Assembly (NCBI RefSeq): GCF_029309835.1
Contig: NZ_JARJHL010000005.1
Span: forward strand, 1 to 64,000
Source of the DNA: Paracoccus sp. DMF-8
GTDB lineage: Bacteria > Pseudomonadota > Alphaproteobacteria > Rhodobacterales > Rhodobacteraceae
Direction: 5' to 3'
Length of the DNA stretch: 64,000 nucleotides
Shown here: piece after piece, positions 43,717 through 51,922 of the stretch
Numbering within the stretch: the first letter of the stretch is position 1
Layout of the letters: every line of letters begins with the position of its first letter
Program-made: the position numbers and the translations under genes
Notes under the pieces: generated by a model
Told to the model about the DNA's origin: nothing
Databases searched by the model: none
What the model saw: only the letters and a program-made list of their open reading frames with translations

Positions 43717-44697
43717 ATGCACATGACCGACCGGGGCCTCCTGGCCCTCGTCCGGCACGAAGGAATCGTGCCCGGACCCTATCTCGATGTGAAACAGGTC
43801 TGGACCTTCGGCATCGGCCACACGGCCGCCGCCGGTCCACCCGATCCGGCGCAAATGCCGCGCGGCATGCCCGCCGATCTGGATACGGGGATCCGCGAGG
43901 CTTTCCGGCTCTTCCGCGCAGACCTCGCCGCCTACGAGGCCGAGGTGCGACGCGCCGTGAAGGTGCCGCTAGAACCACATGCGTTCGATGCGCTGGTCTC
44001 CTTCCACTACAACACCGGCGCCATCGCCGGGGCCACGCTGACGAAGGCGCTCAACGCCGGAAATCGCGTTGCAGCCGCCGACGCGTTTCTGAACTGGCGG
44101 CGGCCGGCCTCGATCATCCCGCGCCGCGAGGTCGAGCGCGACCTCTTCCGCCACGGACGCTATCCCGGCGGGACGATCCCGGTCTGGTCCGTGGACCGCG
44201 GGGGCCGTGTCGACTTCTCTCGCCCTGTTCGCCGCCTGACTGAGGCCGAGGCGCTGGACCTGCTGCGACCGACGCCTGCGCTGCTGCCGTCTGTCCCCGA
44301 GCCTGCGCCCGACGCACCTGCAAGCTGGCTCGCCCGGCTGACGCTCGCCGCAGCCATCAGCTGCATCGGCATCGGCTTCCAGCGCGGCACGCACACCCGC
44401 TGGCAGCTGGTCACGAACGACGGGACTGGCGCGCCGACGCTCACCGACATGGGTGCGAGTTTCGCCATCGCCACGGGAGGCGTGCTGACCCTGTTCATCG
44501 CCGCCCCGCCGAACGGCAGCTCCGTCTGGGTGCGCGTCGTCGACGAAGTTTCGGGCGCGGTCTTCGAGCAGGAGATCACCGCCGATCTGCCCGCCGCGAC
44601 CCAGTTCTTGTCGCCGAGGCTGTTCATGAACACCGGAGCAACGGCCGCCGCCGTCGCCTTCGACTGCGCCGGGGGCTATGTCGAGACGGACTTTTGA
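43717..44697 (+). CDS. Phage lysozyme (GH24) fused to a tail-protein C terminus
   Basis: 326 residues. The first ~160 are a GH24 endolysin: Glu in VRHEGIVPGPYLD and the WTFGIGHT motif, with SFHYNTGAIAGATL as the conserved core. A linker and the start of a membrane helix (WLARLTLAAAIS) follow, then, from about residue 215, a beta-rich domain (GFQRGTHTRWQLVTNDGTGA to GGYVETDF) that belongs at the C terminus of phage tail or fibre proteins. The join falls inside the lysozyme's expected C-terminal anchor. The frame is intact; a deletion fusion is the simplest origin. Confidence 0.78.
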   Translation: MHMTDRGLLALVRHEGIVPGPYLDVKQVWTFGIGHTAAAGPPDPAQMPRGMPADLDTGIREAFRLFRADLAAYEAEVRRAVKVPLEPHAFDALVSFHYNTGAIAGATLTKALNAGNRVAAADAFLNWRRPASIIPRREVERDLFRHGRYPGGTIPVWSVDRGGRVDFSRPVRRLTEAEALDLLRPTPALLPSVPEPAPDAPASWLARLTLAAAISCIGIGFQRGTHTRWQLVTNDGTGAPTLTDMGASFAIATGGVLTLFIAAPPNGSSVWVRVVDEVSGAVFEQEITADLPAATQFLSPRLFMNTGATAAAVAFDCAGGYVETDF

Positions 44698-44930
44698 TTT
44701 GTAGGCAGAGACTGCCGGTCCGATTCACGGCTGCAAAGAGCGGAATGGATTCGCTGCAAAAGATGATGGCAGGTGCTGGCGCGTCTGTGGTGCGCGCGCC
44801 CGATCGAGGCTGGCATTGGGGTCGAAAGGCGCCGAGGCGCCCGAGATCAGCGGATTGCGGACCTCGCATCTTGACAGACATGCTTCCGTCAATCATATAT
44901 ATGTAATTACTCACTCACTTATCAACGTCC
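44698..44930. promoter_or_regulatory. Boundary and upstream region of the TetR gene
   Basis: No gene. It ends in an AT-rich stretch unlike its surroundings; a perfect 10-bp palindrome CATATATATG lies at 44894-44903, about 28 bp before the TetR start, a plausible operator or promoter site. Confidence 0.4.
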
Positions 44931-45527
44931 ATGCGAAAGCCAGCAGAGCGGCGCAAGGCCGAGATTGTCACCGTCGTTCTCGCTCTGGCCGACAGGATCG
45001 GGCCGGACCGGGTGACGACCGGGGCGGTGGCTACGGCAATCGGGGTGACGCAGGCGGCGTTGTTCCGGCATTTTCCCACCAAGGCCGCGCTGTGGCAGGC
45101 CGTTGCCGAACATGTCGCCGAAGGGCTGGCAGCGGCTTGGGAGGACGCCCTCAGCCGCGACGATGGGCCGATTGACCGGCTGCGCGCGCTGATCGCGGCG
45201 CAATTCGCACAGATCGCCGCGACCCCAGCGCTGCCGATGCTACTGTTCTCGCGCGAGCTGAACGTCACCAACGCGGAACTGCGCGCCACGTTTCATGGCT
45301 TGCTGACGGCCTTTCGCGGCTTGCTCGCGCGCGAGGTCGGCGCCGGGCAGCAAGCGGGCATTCTGCACGGCGACATCGAGACTGTGGATGCGGCGGTGCT
45401 GCTGACCTCGCTGGTGCAGGGGGTGGCGATCCGCTGGGCGCTGGGTGCGCGCGATTTCGACCTGCAGGGTGAGGGGTTGCGGCTGCTCGAGGTGCAATTG
45501 CGGCTTCTGGCCGCAGAAAGGGAATAG
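44931..45527 (+). CDS. TetR-family regulator of the efflux operon
   Basis: 198 residues. The N-terminal HTH (VATAIGVTQAALFRHFPTKA followed by LWQAV) is typical TetR; the rest is the helical ligand domain. It lies three bases before the membrane-fusion gene and leads the operon, so it probably represses its own transcript until a transported compound binds. It also resembles TetR members that regulate HlyD/ABC exporters. Confidence 0.88.
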   Translation: MRKPAERRKAEIVTVVLALADRIGPDRVTTGAVATAIGVTQAALFRHFPTKAALWQAVAEHVAEGLAAAWEDALSRDDGPIDRLRALIAAQFAQIAATPALPMLLFSRELNVTNAELRATFHGLLTAFRGLLAREVGAGQQAGILHGDIETVDAAVLLTSLVQGVAIRWALGARDFDLQGEGLRLLEVQLRLLAAERE

Positions 45528-45530
45528 GCG

Positions 45531-46676
45531 ATGCGGCGCGCCTGGCTTTTCGGATTGCTTGCGGCGCTGGCGATCGCGGCGGGCTTCCTGTTCCTGACCG
45601 AAAGGCCGCTGACGGTCACGGTCGCGCAGCCCGAAAGCGATGTGGCCCTGCGCATCTACGGGCTTGGGACGGTGGAGGCGCGCATCCTCAGCCGCGTGGG
45701 GTTCGAGGTCGGCGGGGCGTTGACGGCGTTTGCGGTCGATGCCGGCGACCGGGTGGCACCGGGTCAGGAAATGGCCAGCCTGCACGCCGCCGAACAGGAG
45801 GCGCGCGTGGCTCGCGCCCGCGCTGCGGTGGCGGCCAATGAGGCCGATCTCGCCAAGGCCGATGCCGCCGTCGTGCGCGCCCGCGCAGTCCTGGCGCAGC
45901 GCGAGGCGGCGAACCGCCGCCAGCAGGGGCTGGCGCAGCGCGATGTCACCTCGATCCAGCGCGCCGAGGAGGCGCAGCGCGACGAGGACGTGGCGCGCGC
46001 CGATCTGGCGGTAGCCGAGGCCGATGTCGCGGTGATCCGGGCGCAGGGCATGGATGCCGCGGCAGCCCTGCGGCAGGAGGAAACCCTGCTGGCCCATCAC
46101 CGCCTGATCGCCCCCTATGACGCACTGGTCGTCGCCCGCCATGCCGAGGCGGGAACCGTGGTCAAGGCCGGCGATCCGGTCCTGACCCTGATCGACCCGG
46201 CCTCGATCTGGATCGAGGCCTATGTCGACGAGGAACGCGCCGGCCAGCTTTCTCTTGGCCAGCCCGGCACGATCCGCCTGCGCTCGCAGCCCGCGGCCGA
46301 GTTTCACGGCACCATTGGCCGCATCGGCATCGAAAGCGATCGCGTGAACGAGGAGCGCCGCGTCTGGCTGACCTGCTCCGATTGCCCGGCCGAGATGTTC
46401 CTGGGCGAACAGGCCGAGGTGCGCATTCTGACCGGCACCCGTGCCTCCGCGCTGATGGTGCCCGAACTGGCGATCACCGGCTTTGACGGGCATCGCGGCA
46501 CGGTCTGGACGGTTGCGGACGGGCGCCTGACCCGCGCGGAACTGACCTTCGGTGCGCGCGATAACCGCGGTCGGGTCGAGGTCACGGCCGGCCTGCCCGA
46601 GGGGGCCGCGATCGTCGCCCGGGTGCCGAAGGGCGCGGCCGAGGGCCGGCGCGCACGCATCGCGGAGGCGCCATGA
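45531..46676 (+). CDS. HlyD-family periplasmic adaptor of an ABC efflux pump
   Basis: 381 residues: an N-terminal membrane anchor (AWLFGLLAALAIAAGFLFL), a split biotinyl-lipoyl domain (VEARILSRVGFEVGG and LIAPYDALVVARHAEAG), an Ala/Arg-rich coiled coil between them (about 80-165), then beta-barrel and membrane-proximal domains. It bridges the inner-membrane permease encoded next, overlapping by ATGA, to an outer-membrane channel not present here. Confidence 0.88.
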   Translation: MRRAWLFGLLAALAIAAGFLFLTERPLTVTVAQPESDVALRIYGLGTVEARILSRVGFEVGGALTAFAVDAGDRVAPGQEMASLHAAEQEARVARARAAVAANEADLAKADAAVVRARAVLAQREAANRRQQGLAQRDVTSIQRAEEAQRDEDVARADLAVAEADVAVIRAQGMDAAAALRQEETLLAHHRLIAPYDALVVARHAEAGTVVKAGDPVLTLIDPASIWIEAYVDEERAGQLSLGQPGTIRLRSQPAAEFHGTIGRIGIESDRVNEERRVWLTCSDCPAEMFLGEQAEVRILTGTRASALMVPELAITGFDGHRGTVWTVADGRLTRAELTFGARDNRGRVEVTAGLPEGAAIVARVPKGAAEGRRARIAEAP

Positions 46677-47806
46677 ACCTCGCGCTCAAGGACATCCGCC
46701 ACGGGCTGTTCCGTTTCCTCCTCACTTGCTTCGGGCTCGGGCTGCTGATGACCGTGGTTCTGGCGATGATCGGCATCTACAACGGGCTTGTCGCGGATGC
46801 GCTGGCGGTGGTGAAGGCGCCGGCGGCCGATGTCTGGGTGGTCGAGGCCGGCACCAAGGGCCCCTTCGCAGAAGCGTCCAGCATTCCCGCCGATACCCGC
46901 GACGCGGTGGCACGGATGCCCGGCGTGGCCGAGGCCGGCGCGGTGAACTACCAGAACGTCGAAACGCCCCATGCCGGGCACACGCTGAGACTCTACGTCG
47001 TCGGCTATGAGCCGGGCCGCCCCGGCGGGCCGCTGGCGATCATGCAGGGGCGCGGCATCGGCGCCAGCCATTTCGAACTGGTCGCCGACCGCAAGACCGG
47101 GCTGCTTCCCGGCGACACCATAAGGCTGGGGCGCAACCGTTTCACGGTTGTCGGCCTCGTCGAGGGGGCGATGAACTCGGGTGGCGATCCGGCGGTCTAT
47201 CTGACGCTCTCTGACGCCATGGCGTTGCAGACCGAACTGGATCCGGCAGCCCAGCGGGTGCAGGCGGCGCGTGGGGCAGTTTCCGTCAAGTCGGCCTCCG
47301 TCGCCGCGGTCATCGCCCGCATGGCGCCGGGGGCCGATGTCGATCTGCTGACCGCGACCGTGCGCCAGTGGAAGCACCTCGCCGCCATGACCCAAGCGGA
47401 ACAGGAGGAACTGCTGCTCGCCTCGGTGGTGGACAAGGCGCGCCGCCAGATCGGGCTGTTCCTCGGCATCCTGCTTTCCGTCAGCGCCGTGGTGATCGCG
47501 CTGATCATCTACACAATGACCATGGAGAAGCTGAAGCAGATCGCCACCTTGAAACTGATCGGAGCCCCCGACAGGACCATCATCGCGCTGATCGTGCAGC
47601 AGGCGCTGATCCTCGGCGCCTCGGGCTGGGCGATCGGCCTGCTGCTCATCCTGACCGTCAAGGACTACTTCCCCCGCCGCGTGGTGCTGGAGCCGTTCAA
47701 CGTCATGGTCCTTGCCGGCATCATTGCCGCCGTCTGCCTTCTGTCCTCCGCGCTCGGCGTGCGGGCGGCGATGAAGGTCGATCCGGCCACCGCGCTCGGG
47801 AGCTGA
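46673..47806 (+). CDS. FtsX/MacB-type ABC transporter permease
   Basis: 377 residues with four membrane helices: one at the N terminus (LTCFGLGLLMTVVLAMIGIY), a large periplasmic domain (about 45-260), and three at the C terminus (LGILLSVSAVVIALIIYTM and two more). This is the MacB/DevC layout for mechanotransmission-type export. It works with the adaptor before it and the ATPase after it. Confidence 0.88.
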   Translation: MNLALKDIRHGLFRFLLTCFGLGLLMTVVLAMIGIYNGLVADALAVVKAPAADVWVVEAGTKGPFAEASSIPADTRDAVARMPGVAEAGAVNYQNVETPHAGHTLRLYVVGYEPGRPGGPLAIMQGRGIGASHFELVADRKTGLLPGDTIRLGRNRFTVVGLVEGAMNSGGDPAVYLTLSDAMALQTELDPAAQRVQAARGAVSVKSASVAAVIARMAPGADVDLLTATVRQWKHLAAMTQAEQEELLLASVVDKARRQIGLFLGILLSVSAVVIALIIYTMTMEKLKQIATLKLIGAPDRTIIALIVQQALILGASGWAIGLLLILTVKDYFPRRVVLEPFNVMVLAGIIAAVCLLSSALGVRAAMKVDPATALGS

Positions 47807-47807
47807 C

Positions 47808-48500
47808 ATGGCGCTTGGCGACACCCTGATCGAGGTTGCGGGCGTGGCCAAGCATTTCGGCGAGGGCGAGACCCGCGTCGATGCCCTGCGCGCCGTCGAT
47901 CTGACCGTGCGCGCCGGCGAGGTGATCGCGCTGCTTGGCCCCTCCGGTTCCGGCAAGACCACGCTTCTGAACATCATCGGCTGCATCCTTGCTCCCTCCT
48001 CGGGAAGGGTGGTGCTGGACGCAGAGCCGGTGTTCGACGGCAGATGGCTGCGGCGCGACTTGCGACGCCTCAGGCTCGACAAGATCGGTTTCATTTTTCA
48101 GGCGCACAATCTCCTGCCGTTCCTGACCGCCGAGGAGAATGTCGCCGTCGTCCTCGACCTCGCCAGGCGGCCCGCCGACGAAGCCCGGTCACGGGCGCGT
48201 GAATTGCTGGACTATCTCGAGGTCGGTCACCGGGCGAAGGTCAAGCCGGCGCTCTTGTCGGGCGGCGAGGCGCAGCGCGTGGCGATCGCCCGCGCGCTCG
48301 CCAACCGGCCCCGCATCATCCTCGCCGACGAGCCGACCGCCGCGCTGGACAGCGCACGCGCCGGGTTGGTGATGGACTTGTTGCGCAAGCTGGCCGTCGA
48401 GCAGCAGGCCTGCATCGTCACCGTGACGCATGACGAAAAGATCTTCGACCGTTTCGACCGCCTGATCCACTTGCGCGACGGCCGCCTGGCCGCCGCCTGA
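47808..48500 (+). CDS. ABC transporter ATPase of the efflux operon
   Basis: 230 residues with Walker A GPSGSGKTT, Q loop IFQAHNLLPF, signature LSGGEAQRVAIARAL, Walker B IILADEPTAALD and switch His in TVTHDEKIF. MacB/LolD-type nucleotide-binding subunit. The gene starts two bases after the permease stop. Confidence 0.92.
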   Translation: MALGDTLIEVAGVAKHFGEGETRVDALRAVDLTVRAGEVIALLGPSGSGKTTLLNIIGCILAPSSGRVVLDAEPVFDGRWLRRDLRRLRLDKIGFIFQAHNLLPFLTAEENVAVVLDLARRPADEARSRARELLDYLEVGHRAKVKPALLSGGEAQRVAIARALANRPRIILADEPTAALDSARAGLVMDLLRKLAVEQQACIVTVTHDEKIFDRFDRLIHLRDGRLAAA

Positions 48501-48516
48501 GCTTCGGAGGAACCCC

Positions 48517-48894
48517 ATGAGCCGCCGCCCCCTCTCACTGACCATCGCCGCGGCCGTCGCCGTGATCTTCGGCCTCTTGACCATCGTTTCGGGAGGTCGT
48601 GCGCTCTTCGGCGGCGTCGACATGGGCGCGGTGGTGCCCTTCGTGCTATGGTTCAACTTCGGCGCCGGGTTCGCCTATGTTCTGGCCGGGATCGGACTCT
48701 GGCGCGGCGGGGCTTGGGCGCCGATGCTGGCGCTTGGCATTGCCGTGGCGACGGCGCTAGTCTTCGTCGCCTTCCTCTGGCATGTCCTGACGGGCGGCGC
48801 CTGGGAGGCGCGCACCATGGGCGCGATGATCCTGCGCACCTGCATCTGGACCGCCATCGCGGCGCTTGCGTTGCGGGGCAAGAAGCCCACCTGA
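48517..48894 (+). CDS. Four-helix membrane protein after the ABC operon
   Basis: 125 residues, four membrane helices (LTIAAAVAVIFGLLTIVSGG to TAIAALALRGK). It has a GGAGG ribosome-binding site at 48505-48509. It lies between the ABC operon and the metal ATPase on the same strand and is probably co-transcribed. No family recognised. Confidence 0.6.
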   Translation: MSRRPLSLTIAAAVAVIFGLLTIVSGGRALFGGVDMGAVVPFVLWFNFGAGFAYVLAGIGLWRGGAWAPMLALGIAVATALVFVAFLWHVLTGGAWEARTMGAMILRTCIWTAIAALALRGKKPT

Positions 48895-48940
48895 ACGAAT
48901 CTCGAACCCAGCCAGCACTTGCGCCAGCCCGGAGCCTGAC

Positions 48941-50944
48941 ATGAAGCGATCCCTGCCCGTGGACCTGTCGCTGGTCCTCTCGCTCGCCACCGTTCTCGGC
49001 ATGGCGATGGCCGTGGCCGGACGGTGGCCCGCGCACGAGCTTCTTGGCGCCTTGCTGGCTCCGGGGCTGGCGCTCGTCTATCTGGCGGGCGGGTTTCCGA
49101 CCGCCTGGCGCGCGGTTTCGGAACTCTGGCGCGAGCATGTGCTCGACATCGACCTACTGATGATCGCCGCCGCAATCGCTGCGGCGGTGGTCGGCGCGCC
49201 GTTCGAGGGCGCGGTGCTGCTGACGCTGTTCAGCATCTCCACCACGCTCGAGGAGCGCGCGCTCGGCCGGGCGCGGCGCGCCATCGAGGCGCTGATGGCG
49301 CTGCGCCCCGAGACGGCGCTGCGCAGGACTGCGGGCGGCGTCATCGAGGAAGTCGCCGCCGGGCAACTGGCCGTCGGCGACGTGGTGGTGCTGCGGCCCG
49401 GCGCCCGGGTGCCCACCGACGGCGTGATCCTCGCCGGTCGCGGCGGCGTCGACGAGGCCAACATCACCGGCGAATCCATGCCCGTCTCGAAAGAGCCGGG
49501 CGCGCAGGTATTCGAGGCCACGGTCAACTTGGACGGCGTGATGGAGATGAGCGTCGCCAAGACGGTCGGCGACAGCACCATCGCCCGGATGATCCGGCTG
49601 GTGACCGAGGCGCAGGCCGCTCGCGCGCCCTCCGAACGGTTCAGCGAATGGTTCGGCCAGCGCTATACCGTCGTGGTCATGGCCGGGGCAGTGATCGCCT
49701 TCGCCGCCTTCTGGGGACTGGGCCGCGACTGGGAGCAAGCGCTTTACCGGGCGGCGACGCTGCTGGTCGCGGCCAGCCCCTGCGCCATCGTCATCTCGGT
49801 CCCGGCTGCGATCCTGTCGGCGCTCTCGGCGGCGGCACGCGGCGGCGTGCTCTTCAAGGGCGGCGCCGCGCTGGAAACCCTGGCCGCCGTCGATACCTTC
49901 GCCTTCGACAAGACCGGCACCCTGACCAATGGCCGCGCGGAGGTGACGCGGGTGGTGGCGCTCGATGGCGACGAGGCCGGCTTCCTGTCGTTGCTGGCCG
50001 GGCTGGAGGCCGGGTCCGAACACCATATCGCCGCCGCCATCGCCCGCGAGGCCGGGGCGCGCGGGCTTCAGGTGGCGAAGGTCGTGGACGCAACGGCGCG
50101 GCCCGGGTTCGGCATCCTCGGGCGGGACGAGGACGGCCCCCTCTGGGCCGGCAACCCCTATCTGGCCGAGGAGATGGGCGCCCGGATCGACCGGCACGAG
50201 CTTCGCGCGCTGGCGGATACGGCGCAGACCGTGGTCTATCTGGGGCGCGGCCAGAGGGTTCTCGGCGCCGTCTGCGTCGCGGACGAGGCGAGGCCGAGTT
50301 CGGCCGCCGCCCTGGCCGCCCTGCGCCGGGGCGGGGTTCGCCGCATCGTGATGATGACCGGGGATCGTCGTCCGGTGGCGCTGCGGATCGGCGGCGAACT
50401 GGGGCTTGCGCCAGACGAGATCCATGCCGGGATGCTGCCCGAGGACAAGGTGCGCCAGATTGCCGATCTGACCCGAGACGGCAAGGTCGCCTTCGTCGGC
50501 GACGGCGTGAACGACGCGGCGGCGCTCGCCCGCGCCGATGTCGGCATCGCCATGGGCGCCGCCGGCTCGGAGGTCGCGCTTCAGGCCGCCGATGTGGCGC
50601 TCTTGTCCGAGGACATGGAGCGGCTGGCCGACGCGCATCGCCTGTCGCGACGCGCTTCCGCCGTCATCCGTCAGGATCTGGTCTTCGCCATCGGTGCCAT
50701 GCTGGTGCTGGTCACCGGCGGCCTCTTCTTCGACCTGCCGCTGCCCTTGGCGGTGATCGGCCATGAGGGCGGCACGGTGCTGGTGGTGCTGAACGGGCTG
50801 CGGCTGCTCTCGGACCCGATCCGCCGGCCGAAGCCGCGGGCTGAGCCGACTGCGGCGCCAGTCATCTCACCACGAGCGGCGACAACGACGCAGTACAGCG
50901 GCGATGATCCGACCCGCCCCGAGCCGGTGCGCGAGACCGGGTAG
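48941..50944 (+). CDS. P1B-4-type heavy-metal ATPase
   Basis: 667-residue metal-exporting P-type ATPase without an N-terminal HMA domain. Actuator motif TGES, metal site ASPCAIVIS in the sixth helix, phosphorylation DKTGTLTNG, nucleotide-site SEHHIAAAI, hinge GDGVNDAAAL, and the last helices contain HEGGTVLVVLNGLRLL. The SPC plus HEGGT pair is the signature of subgroup P1B-4 (Co, Zn, Cd or Fe export), unlike the CPC of copper or zinc pumps. Start ATG 48941. The C-terminal tail is Pro/Thr-rich and not conserved. It ends facing apbE. Confidence 0.92.
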   Translation: MKRSLPVDLSLVLSLATVLGMAMAVAGRWPAHELLGALLAPGLALVYLAGGFPTAWRAVSELWREHVLDIDLLMIAAAIAAAVVGAPFEGAVLLTLFSISTTLEERALGRARRAIEALMALRPETALRRTAGGVIEEVAAGQLAVGDVVVLRPGARVPTDGVILAGRGGVDEANITGESMPVSKEPGAQVFEATVNLDGVMEMSVAKTVGDSTIARMIRLVTEAQAARAPSERFSEWFGQRYTVVVMAGAVIAFAAFWGLGRDWEQALYRAATLLVAASPCAIVISVPAAILSALSAAARGGVLFKGGAALETLAAVDTFAFDKTGTLTNGRAEVTRVVALDGDEAGFLSLLAGLEAGSEHHIAAAIAREAGARGLQVAKVVDATARPGFGILGRDEDGPLWAGNPYLAEEMGARIDRHELRALADTAQTVVYLGRGQRVLGAVCVADEARPSSAAALAALRRGGVRRIVMMTGDRRPVALRIGGELGLAPDEIHAGMLPEDKVRQIADLTRDGKVAFVGDGVNDAAALARADVGIAMGAAGSEVALQAADVALLSEDMERLADAHRLSRRASAVIRQDLVFAIGAMLVLVTGGLFFDLPLPLAVIGHEGGTVLVVLNGLRLLSDPIRRPKPRAEPTAAPVISPRAATTTQYSGDDPTRPEPVRETG

Positions 50945-50962
50945 CGGGTCGTCTGGCGCGGT

Positions 50963-51922
50963 TCAGCCGGGCGCGGCGTCGCCGCCGAACAGGGCGCCGA
51001 TGGCGCGGGGTCGGATGCCCTCCGCCTCGCGCATCAGAAACAGCGCGTCGAGGCGCAGACGCGCCGCCGGGTCCCCGCCTGCCCGGGGACCCAGCACCAT
51101 CAGCGCGGTCGCCCAGGCATCGGCCACGGCGCAGCTGCGGGCAAGGACGGTGACCGAGGCGGCGGAAGCCCGCAACGGTGCGCCGTGCCCGGGGTCCATG
51201 GTATGCGAGAGGCTCTGCCCCCGAACCTCGACGCGGTGACGGTAGTCGCCGGAAGTCGCGACGGCACAATCCTCGAGCGCGAGGATCGAATGCGCCGCGC
51301 GTCGCTCCGGGTCGGGAGCTTCGACCGCGACGGCCCACGGGCTGCCGTCGGGGCGCAGCCCGGTGGCGCGCATCTCGCCGTCGATTCCGGTCAGCGCGGC
51401 GGTGATGCCGTGGTCGTGCAGGGTTTCGGTCAGCCGATCGACGCCGTAGCCCTTGGCGATGGCGTTGAGATCGAGCCCAATGGGAGCCCGTTTGCGCACA
51501 AGCTGGCCGTCGATATCCAGCACCTCATGCGCGGGGCGCCGGAGCGCGGCCATGACGGCGCGGATCGCCCCAGCCTCGGCCGCCTCGGGTCCGAAACCCC
51601 GGGCGCGCACGGCATCGCCCATGCCGATGTCGAAGGCGCCCCCCGAGGCGCGGCCGATCTCCAGCCCCAGCCGCAGCACCTCGGCAAGCCGGGCCGGGAT
51701 GGCGCACCATTCGTCCAAAGGGGCGCGGTTCAGCCGCATCAGCGCGCTGTCCGGCTTCCGGGTGGACATCTGTGCGTCCACCTCATCGACGGCGGCCTGC
51801 AGCGCCGCGCGCAGCGGGTCCGGATCGAAGCCGGGCGCCGCGTGGAACACGGCTTGCCAGCGCGTACCCATGGTCGGGCCGTTGAGTGCGTGGCGGACCG
51901 GATCAGAAGACATCTTCGACAT
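50963..51922 (-). CDS. apbE: FAD:protein FMN transferase ApbE
   Basis: 319 residues. ApbE hydrolyses FAD and attaches FMN to Ser or Thr of exported flavoproteins. Visible motifs: GPTMGTRWQAVF at the N terminus, FDIGMGD, LDLNAIAKGYGVDR, and the catalytic region SHTMDPGHGAPL. No signal peptide or lipobox is seen, which is unusual but known. It overlaps the PepSY-reductase gene by 20 bases and so is translated with the likely acceptor set (see DUF2271 at 54219). Confidence 0.92.
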   Translation of the reverse strand: MSKMSSDPVRHALNGPTMGTRWQAVFHAAPGFDPDPLRAALQAAVDEVDAQMSTRKPDSALMRLNRAPLDEWCAIPARLAEVLRLGLEIGRASGGAFDIGMGDAVRARGFGPEAAEAGAIRAVMAALRRPAHEVLDIDGQLVRKRAPIGLDLNAIAKGYGVDRLTETLHDHGITAALTGIDGEMRATGLRPDGSPWAVAVEAPDPERRAAHSILALEDCAVATSGDYRHRVEVRGQSLSHTMDPGHGAPLRASAASVTVLARSCAVADAWATALMVLGPRAGGDPAARLRLDALFLMREAEGIRPRAIGALFGGDAAPG

